A stretch of DNA of 64,000 bases. Source: an uncultured Bacteroidota bacterium. Its GTDB lineage: Bacteria; Bacteroidota; Bacteroidia; Flavobacteriales; Flavobacteriaceae. Location of the stretch: positions 1 to 64,000 of the forward strand of contig CACOXF010000002.1 of assembly GCA_902631125.1 (NCBI GenBank), written 5' to 3'. Below the pieces are notes generated by a model. That model did no database searches. It was not told the origin of the DNA and worked only from the letters and a program-made list of their open reading frames with translations. A program made the translations under genes and the position numbers. Of this stretch, positions 19,610-33,300 are shown in pieces. Each line of letters opens with the position of its first letter. The stretch's first letter is position 1.

Positions 19610-20413
19610 TTAGAGCGATTCGGTTTGAGCCAACAACTGTGCGACATCTAACACTGCAACTTTTCCCTCTTTTCCTTTATTTTTTACACCATCGTGAAGC
19701 ATCGTATTGCAAAAGGGACAACCTGCTGCGATGATTTCAGGAAACGTATCTAAGGCTTGTTCGGTACGCTCGATGTTCACCTCTTTATCGCCCTTTTCGG
19801 CATCTTTGAACATTTGAGCACCACCTGCGCCACAACATAGACCTTTCTCTTTGCAACTCTTCATTTCGACCAACTCTGCACTAAGCTTTTTAATAAGTGC
19901 TCGTGGAGCCTCATACTCTTTGTTGGCTCTTCCCAAATAACATGGGTCATGAAACGTAATTTTTTTGCCTTTATAAAAAGTTTTGGCATTGACTTTCAAA
20001 CGCCCTTCATCGATTAACTGATGGAGAAACTGTGTATGATGCAAGACTTCATAATGCCCACCCAGTTCTGGGTATTCATTTTTTAAAGTATTAAAACAGT
20101 GGGGACAAGCAGTAACGATTTTTTTTACTTCATACCCATTGAGAACTTCTATATTGGTGGATGCTTGCATTTGAAACAAAAACTCATTACCAGAACGCTT
20201 AGCTGGGTCGCCAGTACAGCTTTCTTCTGATCCCAAAACTGCAAATGAGACCTTGGCATCTTGCAACAATTCTACAAAAGCTTTTGTAATCTTTTTCAAC
20301 CTATCATCAAAGCTCCCTGCACAACCAACCCAAAATAAAACCTCAGGCGTCTTTCCTTTTTGGGTCATTTCGGCCATGGTTTGCACAGTTTTAGTCGTAT
20401 TGTCCATCATCAA
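19610..20413 (-). CDS. (Fe-S)-binding protein, CCG-domain / heterodisulfide reductase subunit B-like
   Basis: 'VGCAGSFDDR', 'TACPHCFNTLKNEYPELGG', 'KGLCCGAGGAQMF' cysteine motifs. Confidence 0.88.
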   Translation of the reverse strand: MMMDNTTKTVQTMAEMTQKGKTPEVLFWVGCAGSFDDRLKKITKAFVELLQDAKVSFAVLGSEESCTGDPAKRSGNEFLFQMQASTNIEVLNGYEVKKIVTACPHCFNTLKNEYPELGGHYEVLHHTQFLHQLIDEGRLKVNAKTFYKGKKITFHDPCYLGRANKEYEAPRALIKKLSAELVEMKSCKEKGLCCGAGGAQMFKDAEKGDKEVNIERTEQALDTFPEIIAAGCPFCNTMLHDGVKNKGKEGKVAVLDVAQLLAQTESL

Positions 20414-20837
20414 AAACTTGAATAGTAACCTCTTTGTCTATGAAATCAGTAAATTTACCATTATATCGCGTAGCCTTCACCAAGTGATTGTCGATCCAGT
20501 GATAATTACCTCCTCTAGGTTTTCCCATCAATAAACTGTGATATTTGAAACCATTACGATTCAACCACTCCTCTGTAACCGCTCGGTGATCTTCTGTTCG
20601 AGAAGTGAAAAAACATATGACATGACCTTCATCATACCAGCGATTTAGGGTTTCTAGTGCATCTGGATAGAGTCTAGCTGTTACCATTCTTTCTGGTTCT
20701 TCATTTGGAATATCATCGCAAATCGTCCCATCGATATCAATGAGGTAATTTTTAATGCCCTCAGGCAAAACAGGACTTACGCGTTCTCCATCTTCAAGTT
20801 TTTTATTTAGTAGATTATCTACGTCTCTTTTTTTCAT
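20391..20837 (-). CDS. HAD-family phosphatase-like protein
   Basis: 'NYLIDIDGTICDD' HAD motif I and 'CFFTSRTEDHR'; overlaps next gene by 23 bp. Confidence 0.75.
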   Translation of the reverse strand: MKKRDVDNLLNKKLEDGERVSPVLPEGIKNYLIDIDGTICDDIPNEEPERMVTARLYPDALETLNRWYDEGHVICFFTSRTEDHRAVTEEWLNRNGFKYHSLLMGKPRGGNYHWIDNHLVKATRYNGKFTDFIDKEVTIQVFDDGQYD

Positions 20838-20845
20838 GATAATTT

Positions 20846-22162
20846 TTATTCATTAATCCAATTAATACGATCTTGTTGGTTGAATGGCCAAGGTGCTCCG
20901 TTATTTTCAATATTTGTCATCATTGCATTCAACTCAGACGGAGCCGATGACTGTTCCATAACTAAATATTGTCGTATGTCCATTATGATTGACAATGGGT
21001 CAATTGAGATAGGACAAGCCTCAACGCAAGCGTTGCAGGTTGTACAAGCCCATAATTCTTCTCTAGATATATGGTGATCGAGTAAAGTCTTATCATCAAC
21101 TTCTAGACCTCTATCAAGTTGTTTGCCCACTTTCTCTAATCTGTCACGTGTGTCCATCATAATTTTACGTGGAGACAATTTTTTCCCGGTTTGATTGGCT
21201 GGGCATGCGTCTGTGCATCTGCCACATTCTGTGCAACTATAGGCATTCATCAGCTGAATACGATTCAAATCTTTCACATCTGCAGCACCAAAACTGATTG
21301 GTTCACTCTCACCTGCTGGTGAAGCATAGAGGTCAGCACTTGGATCCATCATTAACTTTACCTCTTTGGCAACTGCCTCTGAATGTGAAAATCGACCTAG
21401 GGGATTGAGGTTGGCATAAAATGTATTGGGAAATGCAAGAATAATGTGTAGGTGTTTGGAATAATACAGATAATTTAAAAATGCCAAAATGCCTATGATG
21501 TGAAGCCACCAACTCGTGCGCTCGATCGTCACTACAGTGGAATAAGACATCCCATCAAAAAAAGGTGTGATTAAACCACTAATGGGAAAATGGCCTGCTT
21601 GCGTATAATATGAATGACCATCAGGGTGTTGTTGCAACCAATAGTCAGAGGCATTCATCGTTAAAAACAAAAACATCAATACAAGTTCGATGTAAAGGAT
21701 ATAATCGGCATCTTTTTTAGGCCAACCTATCATTTCTGGTTTTAAAAAACGTTGTATTCGCATGATGTTTCTCCTAATCCAAAAAGCAGAAACAGCAACA
21801 ATAACCAACAAAGCAAAAATCTCAAATGTGGCAATTAACACATCATATATAGTTCCCAAATAGAGAGAAAATATGCGATGAGTTCCCAAAAATCCATCGA
21901 TTATAATTTCAAGCAGCTCGATATTAATGACAATAAAACCAACATATACGATGATGTGTAAAAACCCTGCAATCGGTCGCACTGTCATTTTAGATTGGCC
22001 CAAAGCAACGCGAGCCATATGCTTCCATCTTTTCGATTTTTGATCAAATCGATTTGTTTTTTTCCCTAGCTTTATGTTGCGAATAATGCGCCGAACATTT
22101 CTAGTGAACATGCCAATAGCAACAAAAAAAATAATTGCAAAAATGATACTACTTAGGTACAC
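20846..22162 (-). CDS. Membrane (Fe-S)-binding oxidoreductase
   Basis: N-terminal TM segments; two 4Fe-4S motifs CTECGRCTDACP and CTTCNACVEACP. Confidence 0.9.
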   Translation of the reverse strand: MYLSSIIFAIIFFVAIGMFTRNVRRIIRNIKLGKKTNRFDQKSKRWKHMARVALGQSKMTVRPIAGFLHIIVYVGFIVINIELLEIIIDGFLGTHRIFSLYLGTIYDVLIATFEIFALLVIVAVSAFWIRRNIMRIQRFLKPEMIGWPKKDADYILYIELVLMFLFLTMNASDYWLQQHPDGHSYYTQAGHFPISGLITPFFDGMSYSTVVTIERTSWWLHIIGILAFLNYLYYSKHLHIILAFPNTFYANLNPLGRFSHSEAVAKEVKLMMDPSADLYASPAGESEPISFGAADVKDLNRIQLMNAYSCTECGRCTDACPANQTGKKLSPRKIMMDTRDRLEKVGKQLDRGLEVDDKTLLDHHISREELWACTTCNACVEACPISIDPLSIIMDIRQYLVMEQSSAPSELNAMMTNIENNGAPWPFNQQDRINWINE

Positions 22163-22174
22163 TGTATTCGATTT

Positions 22175-23122
22175 CTATTCGGATTGTAAATCTGATGGTT
22201 TGTATTTGACTTGTTTTTTTCCAAATAATGAAAAATTTACATATCGTTTTGGATTGAGGCGCATGTCTTCCAGAAGCATTTGGATTTGCTTATTTGTTTC
22301 CTCGAGCGATTGGTGCAAATCGTCCTTGGTCACGAGTTGTCCAAGTGATCCCTTCCCTTTTTGTATACGATCGAGGATTTGAGATAAATTATATACTGAA
22401 GAACCTAAATCTTCAAAAGTAACTCCTAGATTGGCCTCCTTCAAGGTTGTAGAAATAACAAACAAATCTTCTGTGAGTTCAGCAAGATTGTCAATTGTTT
22501 GATTAAATGCACCACCTTGTGATAGGGAGTTATCAATTGTTTCGCTAATTGAGCGAAAATTGGAAATAGAAGTGTTTAGGTTTGCAATAGAAGTTTGTAA
22601 CTCTAACTGAGCGTCAGTATTAAACACATTGTTAACAGCAATCAAAACAGAGTCAGCATTAGTGATCATACTTTCAATTTTTTCTTGTAAAGGGGTTAAT
22701 TTATCATTGACCAGTTCTGAGAGTCCAGGGGCAATTAGGCCTTGTAAAGTGTCCCCTGATATTGCATGATTAGCGCCATCAAAAATAGGATCAACAGCCA
22801 AAGATTTTCCACCAAGCAAACCAGCTTCGTATATTTTTGCCAAACTGTTTTTAGAAAATTGATACTTTTTTTCCACACGAAAACGAACAACAATTCGCTG
22901 ATTATCAGAAAGTAAAGAGACTTGATCAATTGTGCCAACTTGAAATCCTTGAATTGTTACATTAGTTCCTGGTACAAGACCCTCAGCATTGTCATAGACA
23001 GCATAAAATATATTATCACGTACAAACACATCATTTGACTTTAGGTAATTAAAACCAACAAAAAACAAACTAAAGCCAGCGATGGCAAAAATGGCTGTTT
23101 TGATTTCTTTCGACAAATTCAC
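22175..23122 (-). CDS. MlaD/MCE family lipid transport protein
   Basis: 'FVGFNYLKSNDVF...YAVYDNAEGLVPGTNVTIQGFQVGTIDQVSLL' MCE domain. Confidence 0.88.
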   Translation of the reverse strand: MNLSKEIKTAIFAIAGFSLFFVGFNYLKSNDVFVRDNIFYAVYDNAEGLVPGTNVTIQGFQVGTIDQVSLLSDNQRIVVRFRVEKKYQFSKNSLAKIYEAGLLGGKSLAVDPIFDGANHAISGDTLQGLIAPGLSELVNDKLTPLQEKIESMITNADSVLIAVNNVFNTDAQLELQTSIANLNTSISNFRSISETIDNSLSQGGAFNQTIDNLAELTEDLFVISTTLKEANLGVTFEDLGSSVYNLSQILDRIQKGKGSLGQLVTKDDLHQSLEETNKQIQMLLEDMRLNPKRYVNFSLFGKKQVKYKPSDLQSE

Positions 23123-23178
23123 GCTTAAATTCTTATGCTATAAAAATACGCATATAATTTGGGGTACAAAATATGGTT

Positions 23179-24339
23179 TCAATTTCTTTTCAACGCATTG
23201 TTAAGAGGAACAATTTCCTCTCCCTTAAAGGCAACAACAAAACTACCATTGTACCCTTTTTTTATTGCATGTTTCTGAAGTTTTTTTGCTTGTTCATAAC
23301 TGCTCGCATTGCCCAAAAAATATTTGTACAAACTCCCAGTTTTTACTCGTTTGATGGGAGACAATCCATTAAAATTATATGATTTTGGTTCTACAGCTGT
23401 TTTGCTGGCCGAGATTTGCACTCTAAAAACATAGTCTGATGTTGTACTTTCTTCGTAAAAATCTACACTGTTATCTTCAAAAATAACATCCTCTTGCAAA
23501 TCCGATTGAAGTAGATTTTTATAATCGATGATTGCCTTAGCAATGGCTTCGCTCATTTCAGTCTGACCTCTCTTTGAGTTTAGATATGCTCCCTCAATCT
23601 TGTTTGTCAAAAAACCAAGTTCAACTAATACACTAGGCATATATGTATTTCGTAAAACCAAAAACCCTGCTTGCTTAACAGTTCTATTTTTTCGCTTTAA
23701 GTTTCGAACAAAACTCTGCTGTATGGTATTGGCCGCTATAATGCTTTGATCTAAATAAGTTTCTTGCATCAGCACCAAACTTATGACAGATTCTGGGTTG
23801 TTGGGGTCAAAACCATCATAATTTTTTTCATAGTCCTCTTCGAGAAAAATAACAGAGTTTTCTTTCTGTGCAATTCTAAAATTTCGATCATTTTCATGAA
23901 GACCCAATACAAAAGTACCTGCCCCATAAGCATTGGAGGTATGCGCATCACAATGTATAGAGACAAACAAATCTGCTTTTGCAGTGTTGGCAATATCTGC
24001 ACGTTTATTCAAAGGAATAAATAAATCACTTTTTCTAGTGTAAATGATGTTGATATCAGATTTTTTTTTTAGAATGGCACCGATTTTGAGTGTAACATTT
24101 AAAACTATATGCTTTTCATAGTACTGATTTCCACGGTTTCCTGAATCTTTCCCACCATGGCCGGCATCGAGTACGACAGTAAAAGTATCATCGCTTTTTA
24201 ATTCTTGTGCATAAATGCAAGTCATAGAAAGAATCAAGGAGATAAAAACGATAGAAATATGACAAACCCTTCCCAAAAAAATAGTCGTATTTTTGAATCC
24301 TACAAAAAGGGGCTTTTGACAAAAGTAATACATATTCAT
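23179..24339 (-). CDS. N-acetylmuramoyl-L-alanine amidase (Amidase_3)
   Basis: 'VVLDAGHGGKDSGNRG', 'FVSIHCDAH', 'VLVELGFLTNKIEG'; SPOR-like C-terminus; N-terminal start uncertain. Confidence 0.9.
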   Translation of the reverse strand: MNMYYFCQKPLFVGFKNTTIFLGRVCHISIVFISLILSMTCIYAQELKSDDTFTVVLDAGHGGKDSGNRGNQYYEKHIVLNVTLKIGAILKKKSDINIIYTRKSDLFIPLNKRADIANTAKADLFVSIHCDAHTSNAYGAGTFVLGLHENDRNFRIAQKENSVIFLEEDYEKNYDGFDPNNPESVISLVLMQETYLDQSIIAANTIQQSFVRNLKRKNRTVKQAGFLVLRNTYMPSVLVELGFLTNKIEGAYLNSKRGQTEMSEAIAKAIIDYKNLLQSDLQEDVIFEDNSVDFYEESTTSDYVFRVQISASKTAVEPKSYNFNGLSPIKRVKTGSLYKYFLGNASSYEQAKKLQKHAIKKGYNGSFVVAFKGEEIVPLNNALKRN

Positions 24340-26940
24340 TCATTTCAGCTCTTTCCCATATTGACGGTCGTATTATTGTCCTTTTTTTGGGTATCTGGTC
24401 AGGAACAGTCTCTTCCAAATAATGAAAAAGACTCTATTGCAAAAAATGATACCATCCAACAAAATAAAGCAATGCTGTTGGATCAAATCAAACGGAATGC
24501 ATTGGGAACGATTACTATTAATAGAGCAAAAAAGACCATGACGCTTTATGATGAAGCAGAGCTTTATTATCAAAACATTGAGTTGAAAGCAGGACAAATC
24601 AATTTGGATTACAACACCAATGTTGTTTTTGCTAGGCCAATCACCGATAGTACTGGTCAATACATCCAATATCCATCTTTCAAACAAGGTAGTGATGAGG
24701 TTTTTCCAGATTCACTAAAATTTAATTTTAATAATAAAAAGGCTGTGATATGGAACTCTAAAAGCCAACAGCAAGGTATGAATGTTTTGGCTGAGACTAC
24801 AAAAAAGGAAAATGACTCAGTCTATTATATCAAAAATGCAAGAATTACAACCTCGGAGGATGTAGAAAATCCAGATTATTTTGTTCGTATTCGCAAAGGA
24901 AAGTTTGTACCACAAAAGAAAATTATTGCCAGCGGAAATCAGCTGTATATTGCTGATGTACCCACCCCTGTTTTTTTACCATTTGCCTATTTTCCAATGA
25001 CGCAAGACAGAGAAAGTGGTGTTATTTTTCCTACCATAGGCGAAAACTTTAGGCGAGGATATTTTATGCAAAATGGAGGTTATTACATTGTAGCAAGCGA
25101 TTATTTTGACGTGGCATTATTGGGTGATTATTACACCAATGGCAGCTATGGTTTTCGTGTCGAGTCAAACTACAATGTCAAATATAAATTTAGAGGAAAT
25201 CTCTCGTTTCGTTTTGAAAATCTGATTAGTGGAGAAAGAGGATTTCCAGGCTATAGCAAAAGTAATATATACAACCTTCGATGGTCCCATAGCAAGGATT
25301 CTAAATCCAATCCAAACAGTCGATTTTCAGCGTCTGTAAACCTGGGAAGCAGTACCTATTTTAGAGAATCCCTAAATCAAATCAACACTGGAAATTTTTT
25401 GAATAATACCTTATCATCGTCTGTTTCCTATGCAAGAACTTTTCCGAAATATCCCTCTGTAAATCTTTCACTTTCAGCATCTCATAGCCAGAACACAAGA
25501 ACGCAAACAATAAACATGACACTGCCAACTTTTCAAGCGAATATGGAACGAATTTATCCTTTCGCAAAACGTACTGGGACAAAGAAAGGGATCATACAGA
25601 ACATCAATTTTCAATACAGTGTTAGAGGTGAGAATCGGTTGGAAGTGAAGGATGAAGAATTTTTAGCACCTGGGATGTTTGATAATGCAAAATCAGGTTT
25701 TAAACATCAAATCCCTATCAACACATCTTTCAAAGTGGCAAAACACTTTAACTTTTCTGTTGGGGGAAACTATGAAGACACTTGGGTATTCGAGACAATT
25801 AAGAAAAATGATTATAATCCAAAGCTTGAAAGTGTTGCTGCGCAAGATACGATCCGAGGGTTTGATCGATTCAACAAATACAATTATAGTGCAGGGGTGA
25901 GTACAACTCTTTATGGGATATTTGATTTTAAGGAAGACGCAAAAATCAAGTCTATACGTCATGTCATCAATGCAAATGTCAGTTACAGCGAGTCGCCTAG
26001 CTTTGAAAAATACTATGATGAATATATCATCGATGCGGATGGAAATACTCGTGATTACACACGTTTTGAAACGAGTTTGTATGGGCAACCTGGGATAAAA
26101 GAATCTAGGTCAATGAGTTTTGCTTTGCGAAACACGATTGAAGCAAAAGTTAGAGATCCTGATACTTTGGCAACAGAACCCAAAAAGATTAAAATTTTAA
26201 ACAATCTAAATTTTTCTTCCAGTTATAACTTTGAGGCAGACTCACTTCGTTGGAGTCCAGTAAGGATGTCGACAGTTTTACCTCTTTTAAACAACAAGCT
26301 AAATATTAATTTGGGAGCGACTTTTGACCCTTATGGAATCGATGAAAAAGGAAGTAGAATCAACACGCTAAACATCGATAACGGAGGGGGTCTATTTCGA
26401 ATGACCAGCGCAAACATGAATTGGGGATACAAATTCTCAAGTTCTTCCAAGTCAAAAGACGATTCTTCTTCGAATAATGACTCGAGTAACAATAATGATT
26501 TGTTTGGTGGAAGTCAAGATTTCAGTGACCGTAGGTTTACAGCAGAAAAAAGTAGCACGCAAGGAGATGATCAAGAAGAAGACAAGCAAAATACATTTTA
26601 TCGCACAAAAATTCCATGGAGTATCAACCTTCGGCATAGTTTGACCTATTCAAATGCCAAGAAAAACCGGGACATTTCAAACAATTCTCTTATGGTCTCT
26701 GGGTCAGTTGGGCTGACACCCAAGTGGGATGTGGGGGTTTCAACTGGTTATGACTTCAAAAACAAAGGAATTACCTATACCAACTTTCGAATTGAAAGAG
26801 ACTTGGATAGTTGGGTCATGAACTTGGCTTGGACGCCATTCGGAAATCGACAGTCATGGTACTTTTTTATAGGAGTAAGGAGTGGATTTTTAAGCGATTT
26901 AAAATATGAAAAGCGAAGAGAACCAGATAGAAAATTATAA
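24205..26940 (+). CDS. lptD: LPS assembly outer-membrane protein LptD/OstA
   Basis: 'LPFAYFPMTQDRESGVIFPTIGENFRRGYFMQNGGYY' typical of Bacteroidota LptD; true start probably downstream of 24205. Confidence 0.88.
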   Translation: MCINASHRKNQGDKNDRNMTNPSQKNSRIFESYKKGLLTKVIHIHSFQLFPILTVVLLSFFWVSGQEQSLPNNEKDSIAKNDTIQQNKAMLLDQIKRNALGTITINRAKKTMTLYDEAELYYQNIELKAGQINLDYNTNVVFARPITDSTGQYIQYPSFKQGSDEVFPDSLKFNFNNKKAVIWNSKSQQQGMNVLAETTKKENDSVYYIKNARITTSEDVENPDYFVRIRKGKFVPQKKIIASGNQLYIADVPTPVFLPFAYFPMTQDRESGVIFPTIGENFRRGYFMQNGGYYIVASDYFDVALLGDYYTNGSYGFRVESNYNVKYKFRGNLSFRFENLISGERGFPGYSKSNIYNLRWSHSKDSKSNPNSRFSASVNLGSSTYFRESLNQINTGNFLNNTLSSSVSYARTFPKYPSVNLSLSASHSQNTRTQTINMTLPTFQANMERIYPFAKRTGTKKGIIQNINFQYSVRGENRLEVKDEEFLAPGMFDNAKSGFKHQIPINTSFKVAKHFNFSVGGNYEDTWVFETIKKNDYNPKLESVAAQDTIRGFDRFNKYNYSAGVSTTLYGIFDFKEDAKIKSIRHVINANVSYSESPSFEKYYDEYIIDADGNTRDYTRFETSLYGQPGIKESRSMSFALRNTIEAKVRDPDTLATEPKKIKILNNLNFSSSYNFEADSLRWSPVRMSTVLPLLNNKLNINLGATFDPYGIDEKGSRINTLNIDNGGGLFRMTSANMNWGYKFSSSSKSKDDSSSNNDSSNNNDLFGGSQDFSDRRFTAEKSSTQGDDQEEDKQNTFYRTKIPWSINLRHSLTYSNAKKNRDISNNSLMVSGSVGLTPKWDVGVSTGYDFKNKGITYTNFRIERDLDSWVMNLAWTPFGNRQSWYFFIGVRSGFLSDLKYEKRREPDRKL

Positions 26941-26949
26941 TATATAAAT

Positions 26950-27330
26950 ATGAAAAAAGTGATTGAAACAACAGAAGCACCTGCACCAATTGGGCCTTAT
27001 AATCAAGCTATTTTGGTTGACAACACACTTTATGCAAGTGGTCAGATTGCACTGAATCCAAAAACGATGGAGCTGGTCAATGAGGACATTCAAGCAGAAA
27101 CTACCCAAGTGATGAAAAACTTATCAGAGGTACTAAAAGCAGCAGGGATGGACTTTACCAATGTTGTAAAAGCTACCATCTATCTAGCAGACATGGGAGA
27201 CTTCATTCTTGTAAACGAAGTATATGGAGGCTATTTTAACGATTATGATGCGCCAGCTAGGGAGACTGTTCAAGTCGCACAATTGCCCAAAAATGTTCGC
27301 GTCGAAATATCTGTGATTGCGATCCTTTAG
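26950..27330 (+). CDS. ridA: RidA family reactive intermediate/imine deaminase
   Basis: 'APAPIGPYNQAILVDNTLYASGQIALNP...VNEVYGGYF...PARETVQVAQLPKNVRVEISVIA'. Confidence 0.95.
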   Translation: MKKVIETTEAPAPIGPYNQAILVDNTLYASGQIALNPKTMELVNEDIQAETTQVMKNLSEVLKAAGMDFTNVVKATIYLADMGDFILVNEVYGGYFNDYDAPARETVQVAQLPKNVRVEISVIAIL

Positions 27331-28178
27331 CTTTGGGATTGATGATAGGAAACAAGCCCTTCGATAGGTTTTTTCAAAATCCTTCCCAGTTTCAAGCCAC
27401 GAGAAATGAGCTGTGACTCTAGTTCTGTCTTCAAATAATAAGCGATCGACCCAATAAAATGAATAGGTAATTCCTTGGCGTTATCGAATTGCAAAATTTG
27501 ATTATCAATAAACAATCCAAGCCCTTTATTGATGAGAGTTTGTGCGTATGGCTCATTTTTGTTGACGATCAAAAACTTAGCAAATGTTGCCAGAAAGGTG
27601 TTGGGATTTGCTTTTTTGTAGAGGTTGGTTTTAATTTCCTCTGCTTCCAAATTAAATTCTTTAGCAAATGATTTGGCCAAAGGTTTAGGGATTTTGTTAA
27701 AGTAATAATCCCTGAGCAACTGTCTTCCAAAATAATTGCCGCTTGCGTCATCCATCAAGATATACCCCAATGATGTGATTTTTTGATGAACAGTCTCGCC
27801 ATCAAAAAAACTGCAGTTGGAGCCTGTACCAAGAATACAAACGATACTTGAATCCCCTGGCTTAGTGATTGCATATACAGCAGCAAAAGTGTCTTCCTTA
27901 ACAGAAATAGATGCGTTTTGAAAAATACTTTTTAAAACATCACCGATCAATTTTCGCGGTGGCTCTGTGCCACAACCTGCGCCATAAAAGTTGATGGAGT
28001 CAACCTCATTTCTAACACGATACAAATCGTAATTATTAATGATTCGCTCTTCAATGATTGCTTCTGTCAGCACCTGAGGATTTAAGCCAAGTGTATGTGT
28101 CTCTAGCAAAATATTGTTTGAAACATCAATAGCAATCCAATCGGTTTTTGTTGACCCACTATCAATAATAAGTTTCAT
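27327..28178 (-). CDS. BadF/BadG family N-acetylglucosamine kinase-like protein
   Basis: 'LIIDSGSTKTDWIAID', 'CILGTGSNCSFFDG', 'GSIAYYLKTEL'. Confidence 0.85.
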   Translation of the reverse strand: MKLIIDSGSTKTDWIAIDVSNNILLETHTLGLNPQVLTEAIIEERIINNYDLYRVRNEVDSINFYGAGCGTEPPRKLIGDVLKSIFQNASISVKEDTFAAVYAITKPGDSSIVCILGTGSNCSFFDGETVHQKITSLGYILMDDASGNYFGRQLLRDYYFNKIPKPLAKSFAKEFNLEAEEIKTNLYKKANPNTFLATFAKFLIVNKNEPYAQTLINKGLGLFIDNQILQFDNAKELPIHFIGSIAYYLKTELESQLISRGLKLGRILKKPIEGLVSYHQSQS

Positions 28179-28192
28179 AGTTTTAGATTATA

Positions 28193-30204
<2,012 letters not shown>

Positions 30205-30314
30205 ATAATAATGACGAAATTACAAACTATATTTCTGAAATCATTGATATTATTAGAAATTGAAGATTCATAAATAAAAGTGGTGAAAATTGTATCTAAA
30301 ATCAACATTTTTCA

Positions 30315-33300
30315 TCAAATCGCGTTCTTTTTTACAATCTTCTTAATCAAAGATTTAAAATCATCGAATTCTACCTGATATGATAGACCAATGCCTTGCG
30401 TATATCCTAACTCATCCCCGAAGTATTGAAATTCATTTTCTCTGTTGAAGATACGTGCACGAAGTGCACCATCTTTACTCAATAAAAACTCAATTGTGAC
30501 ATCCCCAACAATGATTGTTTCTTCAACACCACCAAACGGAACGCCGAGCTTGCCATTGATCAGCAACCGATCTGACACTTTGGTGACCAATGTCAAACCC
30601 AGTCGATCGCGTGTACGTGCGATTGATTCAGAGTTACGATCACCTTGCAAATAATTTAGTCCGAGTTTAAGCTTCTCCTCATCTCCAGAAAATATAGATT
30701 CAAAAACACCTGATGCTTTTTGAAAAAGGTTGTTCGTTAGTGCTTGTGCAGTTATGGCTGAAAGTGATAAATCGCTGATAAAAACGCCTTGCGATAACAA
30801 GGATATCGATTGGATTTGTCTGCGCTCTTCATCATCGAGTTTGTAAGCAAGGTCGTTTCGAACATTTGCAGATGTATTTGGAAAATCGATCGAAAAGCTA
30901 GGTGCTTCAAGTTGCATAATACTTCCTGTCAAATTAATTTTTACATCTGTTGGGATTTTTCTATTCAGTCCTGGATTTTCCAGCAAAATAGCTGGATTTG
31001 CCCCACCAGGGACTTCATATATGGCTTGTAAATTTAATTGAGCATCCAGTGGATTACCATTCCATAAAATTGTTCCGCCAGGCTCAAGACGAAATTCTTT
31101 TTCTAAGATGCCAAAATTTTTGAATTGGTAGATTCCGTTTAAGGCAATAAAATCTCCAAATACATTAAAATTTCCATCTGTGTTTATTTCCATTAGAATA
31201 CTTCCAACGCCCGAACCACTCAGCGTACTTCCCGCATCACTGTCAAACATAAGCTCTAACTCGGAATCTTGTGTAATTGACAAATCAAAATTAAGTGTCA
31301 AACCCTTTATCAAACTGGGAAAACTTGTTTGATTGTCAGCATTTTTAATTGCTTTTTTATCAACAAATTTTAGATATGAAACATCCTCAATACTACCCCT
31401 GTTATCAACTGCAATAACAATGTTTGTGCCTTCTGCTGAGCTGCCATCAAGGTCAAAAGTCAGAGATTGGGTTGGTCCATGAATACGCGCATTTCCATTG
31501 AAAAACGCCTTCCCATAATAGTTATTATCATAGCTATCATCTGTGTCGAGAATGAGAAAGTTTGGACTCGTAAAGTTCATATCCAAGTTGAAGAACTTAA
31601 AGTTTTGGTGAAGAACTGTTCCGTCAAAAGAAGCTGTGGTTGAATTGAATCTATCGATCAAAGTCGTTGGCTCAAACGCAAAAGATGTTGGACTTACCTT
31701 TAAGGTCGATCCATCTACAAGACCATATCCCACATTTAAGTATGGAACAGAAAATTCAAATCCATCCAAAAACAACTCACCCTGCAACATTGGCTGGCTC
31801 CATTTGCCCTCGATAGATACAGAGCCGTCAATCTGTCCCTGAACATCTGTCATAGCATTTCCAATCAACTGATCAAGAATAGCTGCTGGAAATGACTGAA
31901 AAGTGGCGTTAAGATTGAGGTTGTTCTCATTTTCAGATGAAATCAGACCCTCAATAGAGCTTGTCAAAAAACCATCATCGATAATGTTGAATGACAATTT
32001 ATAAGCTTCTTGGTCTTGGGTAGAACTCAACGAAACAAGTGCATCTCCTAACATTGTATTGTTGAACATCATAGAGTCAATTTTAACATCGACCTCTCCT
32101 CCAAATTGATCGTTATCAAAAGTAATGTCTAGGATACCGTTTGTTATTCCACTAATATTTCTCTTTGGTTTTGGTGAAATAAAGTCAGAGAGATTTATGT
32201 TTTCAAAAAGTAAATTTAATCGTTGTGAAGCCTGTTGATAAAATGAAAAATGAAGTGCTGATTCATTATTTGAAAAAACAGTAGAGCCAATCTCAAAACC
32301 ATCTTTTGTTAGCAGTAATTTGCTCGTTCTGGTATCAAGGTGATTAATCTTCCAATGCTTTGACTGAAAAGCAATTGATGAAGGCTGAATGCCAAACTCT
32401 AACTCTTGTTTTTCATTGAGTGTAGCAAAAAAATTCAAATCGCTAGCTAATGAATTGTTTTCAAATTCTGCTCTAAAGTACAGTTTGTCATCAAATACCG
32501 AATTGATCAACCAGAACTGATCCAAGTTAAAGTCTTCTCCGTTCACCTGACCAATTTGCAGGTTGGTTTTGTAAAAAGGATTGCCATTGTCCATTGTAAA
32601 ACGAACCTCTGAAAAGTTGTTGTTCTCAAAACTAATTTTAGGGATATCGATCTGAAAAAATGTATCATTCGGATCAGCACTGAGCTTGCCCCGAAAGAAA
32701 GAATCATCAGGAATTGTAATTTGTTCTAGAAAAGCTCCAGAAAACTTCTCTTTTAAGTTAATGTTAAAGTTCATAAATGAGGATTGATTAACTTCAATTG
32801 GCTGATAATTGGAAAAGTAGCTTCCAAAAGAATTACGAAGCATTTTTTCTATATCCAACAATTCGAATCTGCCATAAATCAACCCATTCATAAAATCTAC
32901 AGATTGAAAATTTAAAAAGCGTAAATCTTTATTGACTCTTGACTGAATTGTAAAGTCTTCAAACGAATATGGCTGATCATCCATACTGATTTGCACAGAA
33001 TTTACCTTGATATCACCAATGAATTCATTTACTTGATTTCCAAGATTAACAATTTCAAAATTTCCAGAAAAATCTCTTTCCTCTTTAAAAGTAGAAGGAA
33101 AAATGCTTTTGAGTTTTAGTTGATTCACCTCCGCAAATGCTGACAATTTGTCAAGGGAGTCATTTGCATTAAACACACCCTCCACCTGTATTTTTGCTTC
33201 ACTATCATTGATATCAACTGACCCAAGAATTTGTCCATTTTTTGCATCGAGGTTTACTGAAATAGTATCAAGTTTAATGTCTCTAAAGGTAAAGGATGAA

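Noticed and set aside
25693-26088. 131-aa minus-strand ORF
   Set aside because: Antisense to lptD; no recognisable domain or upstream signal.
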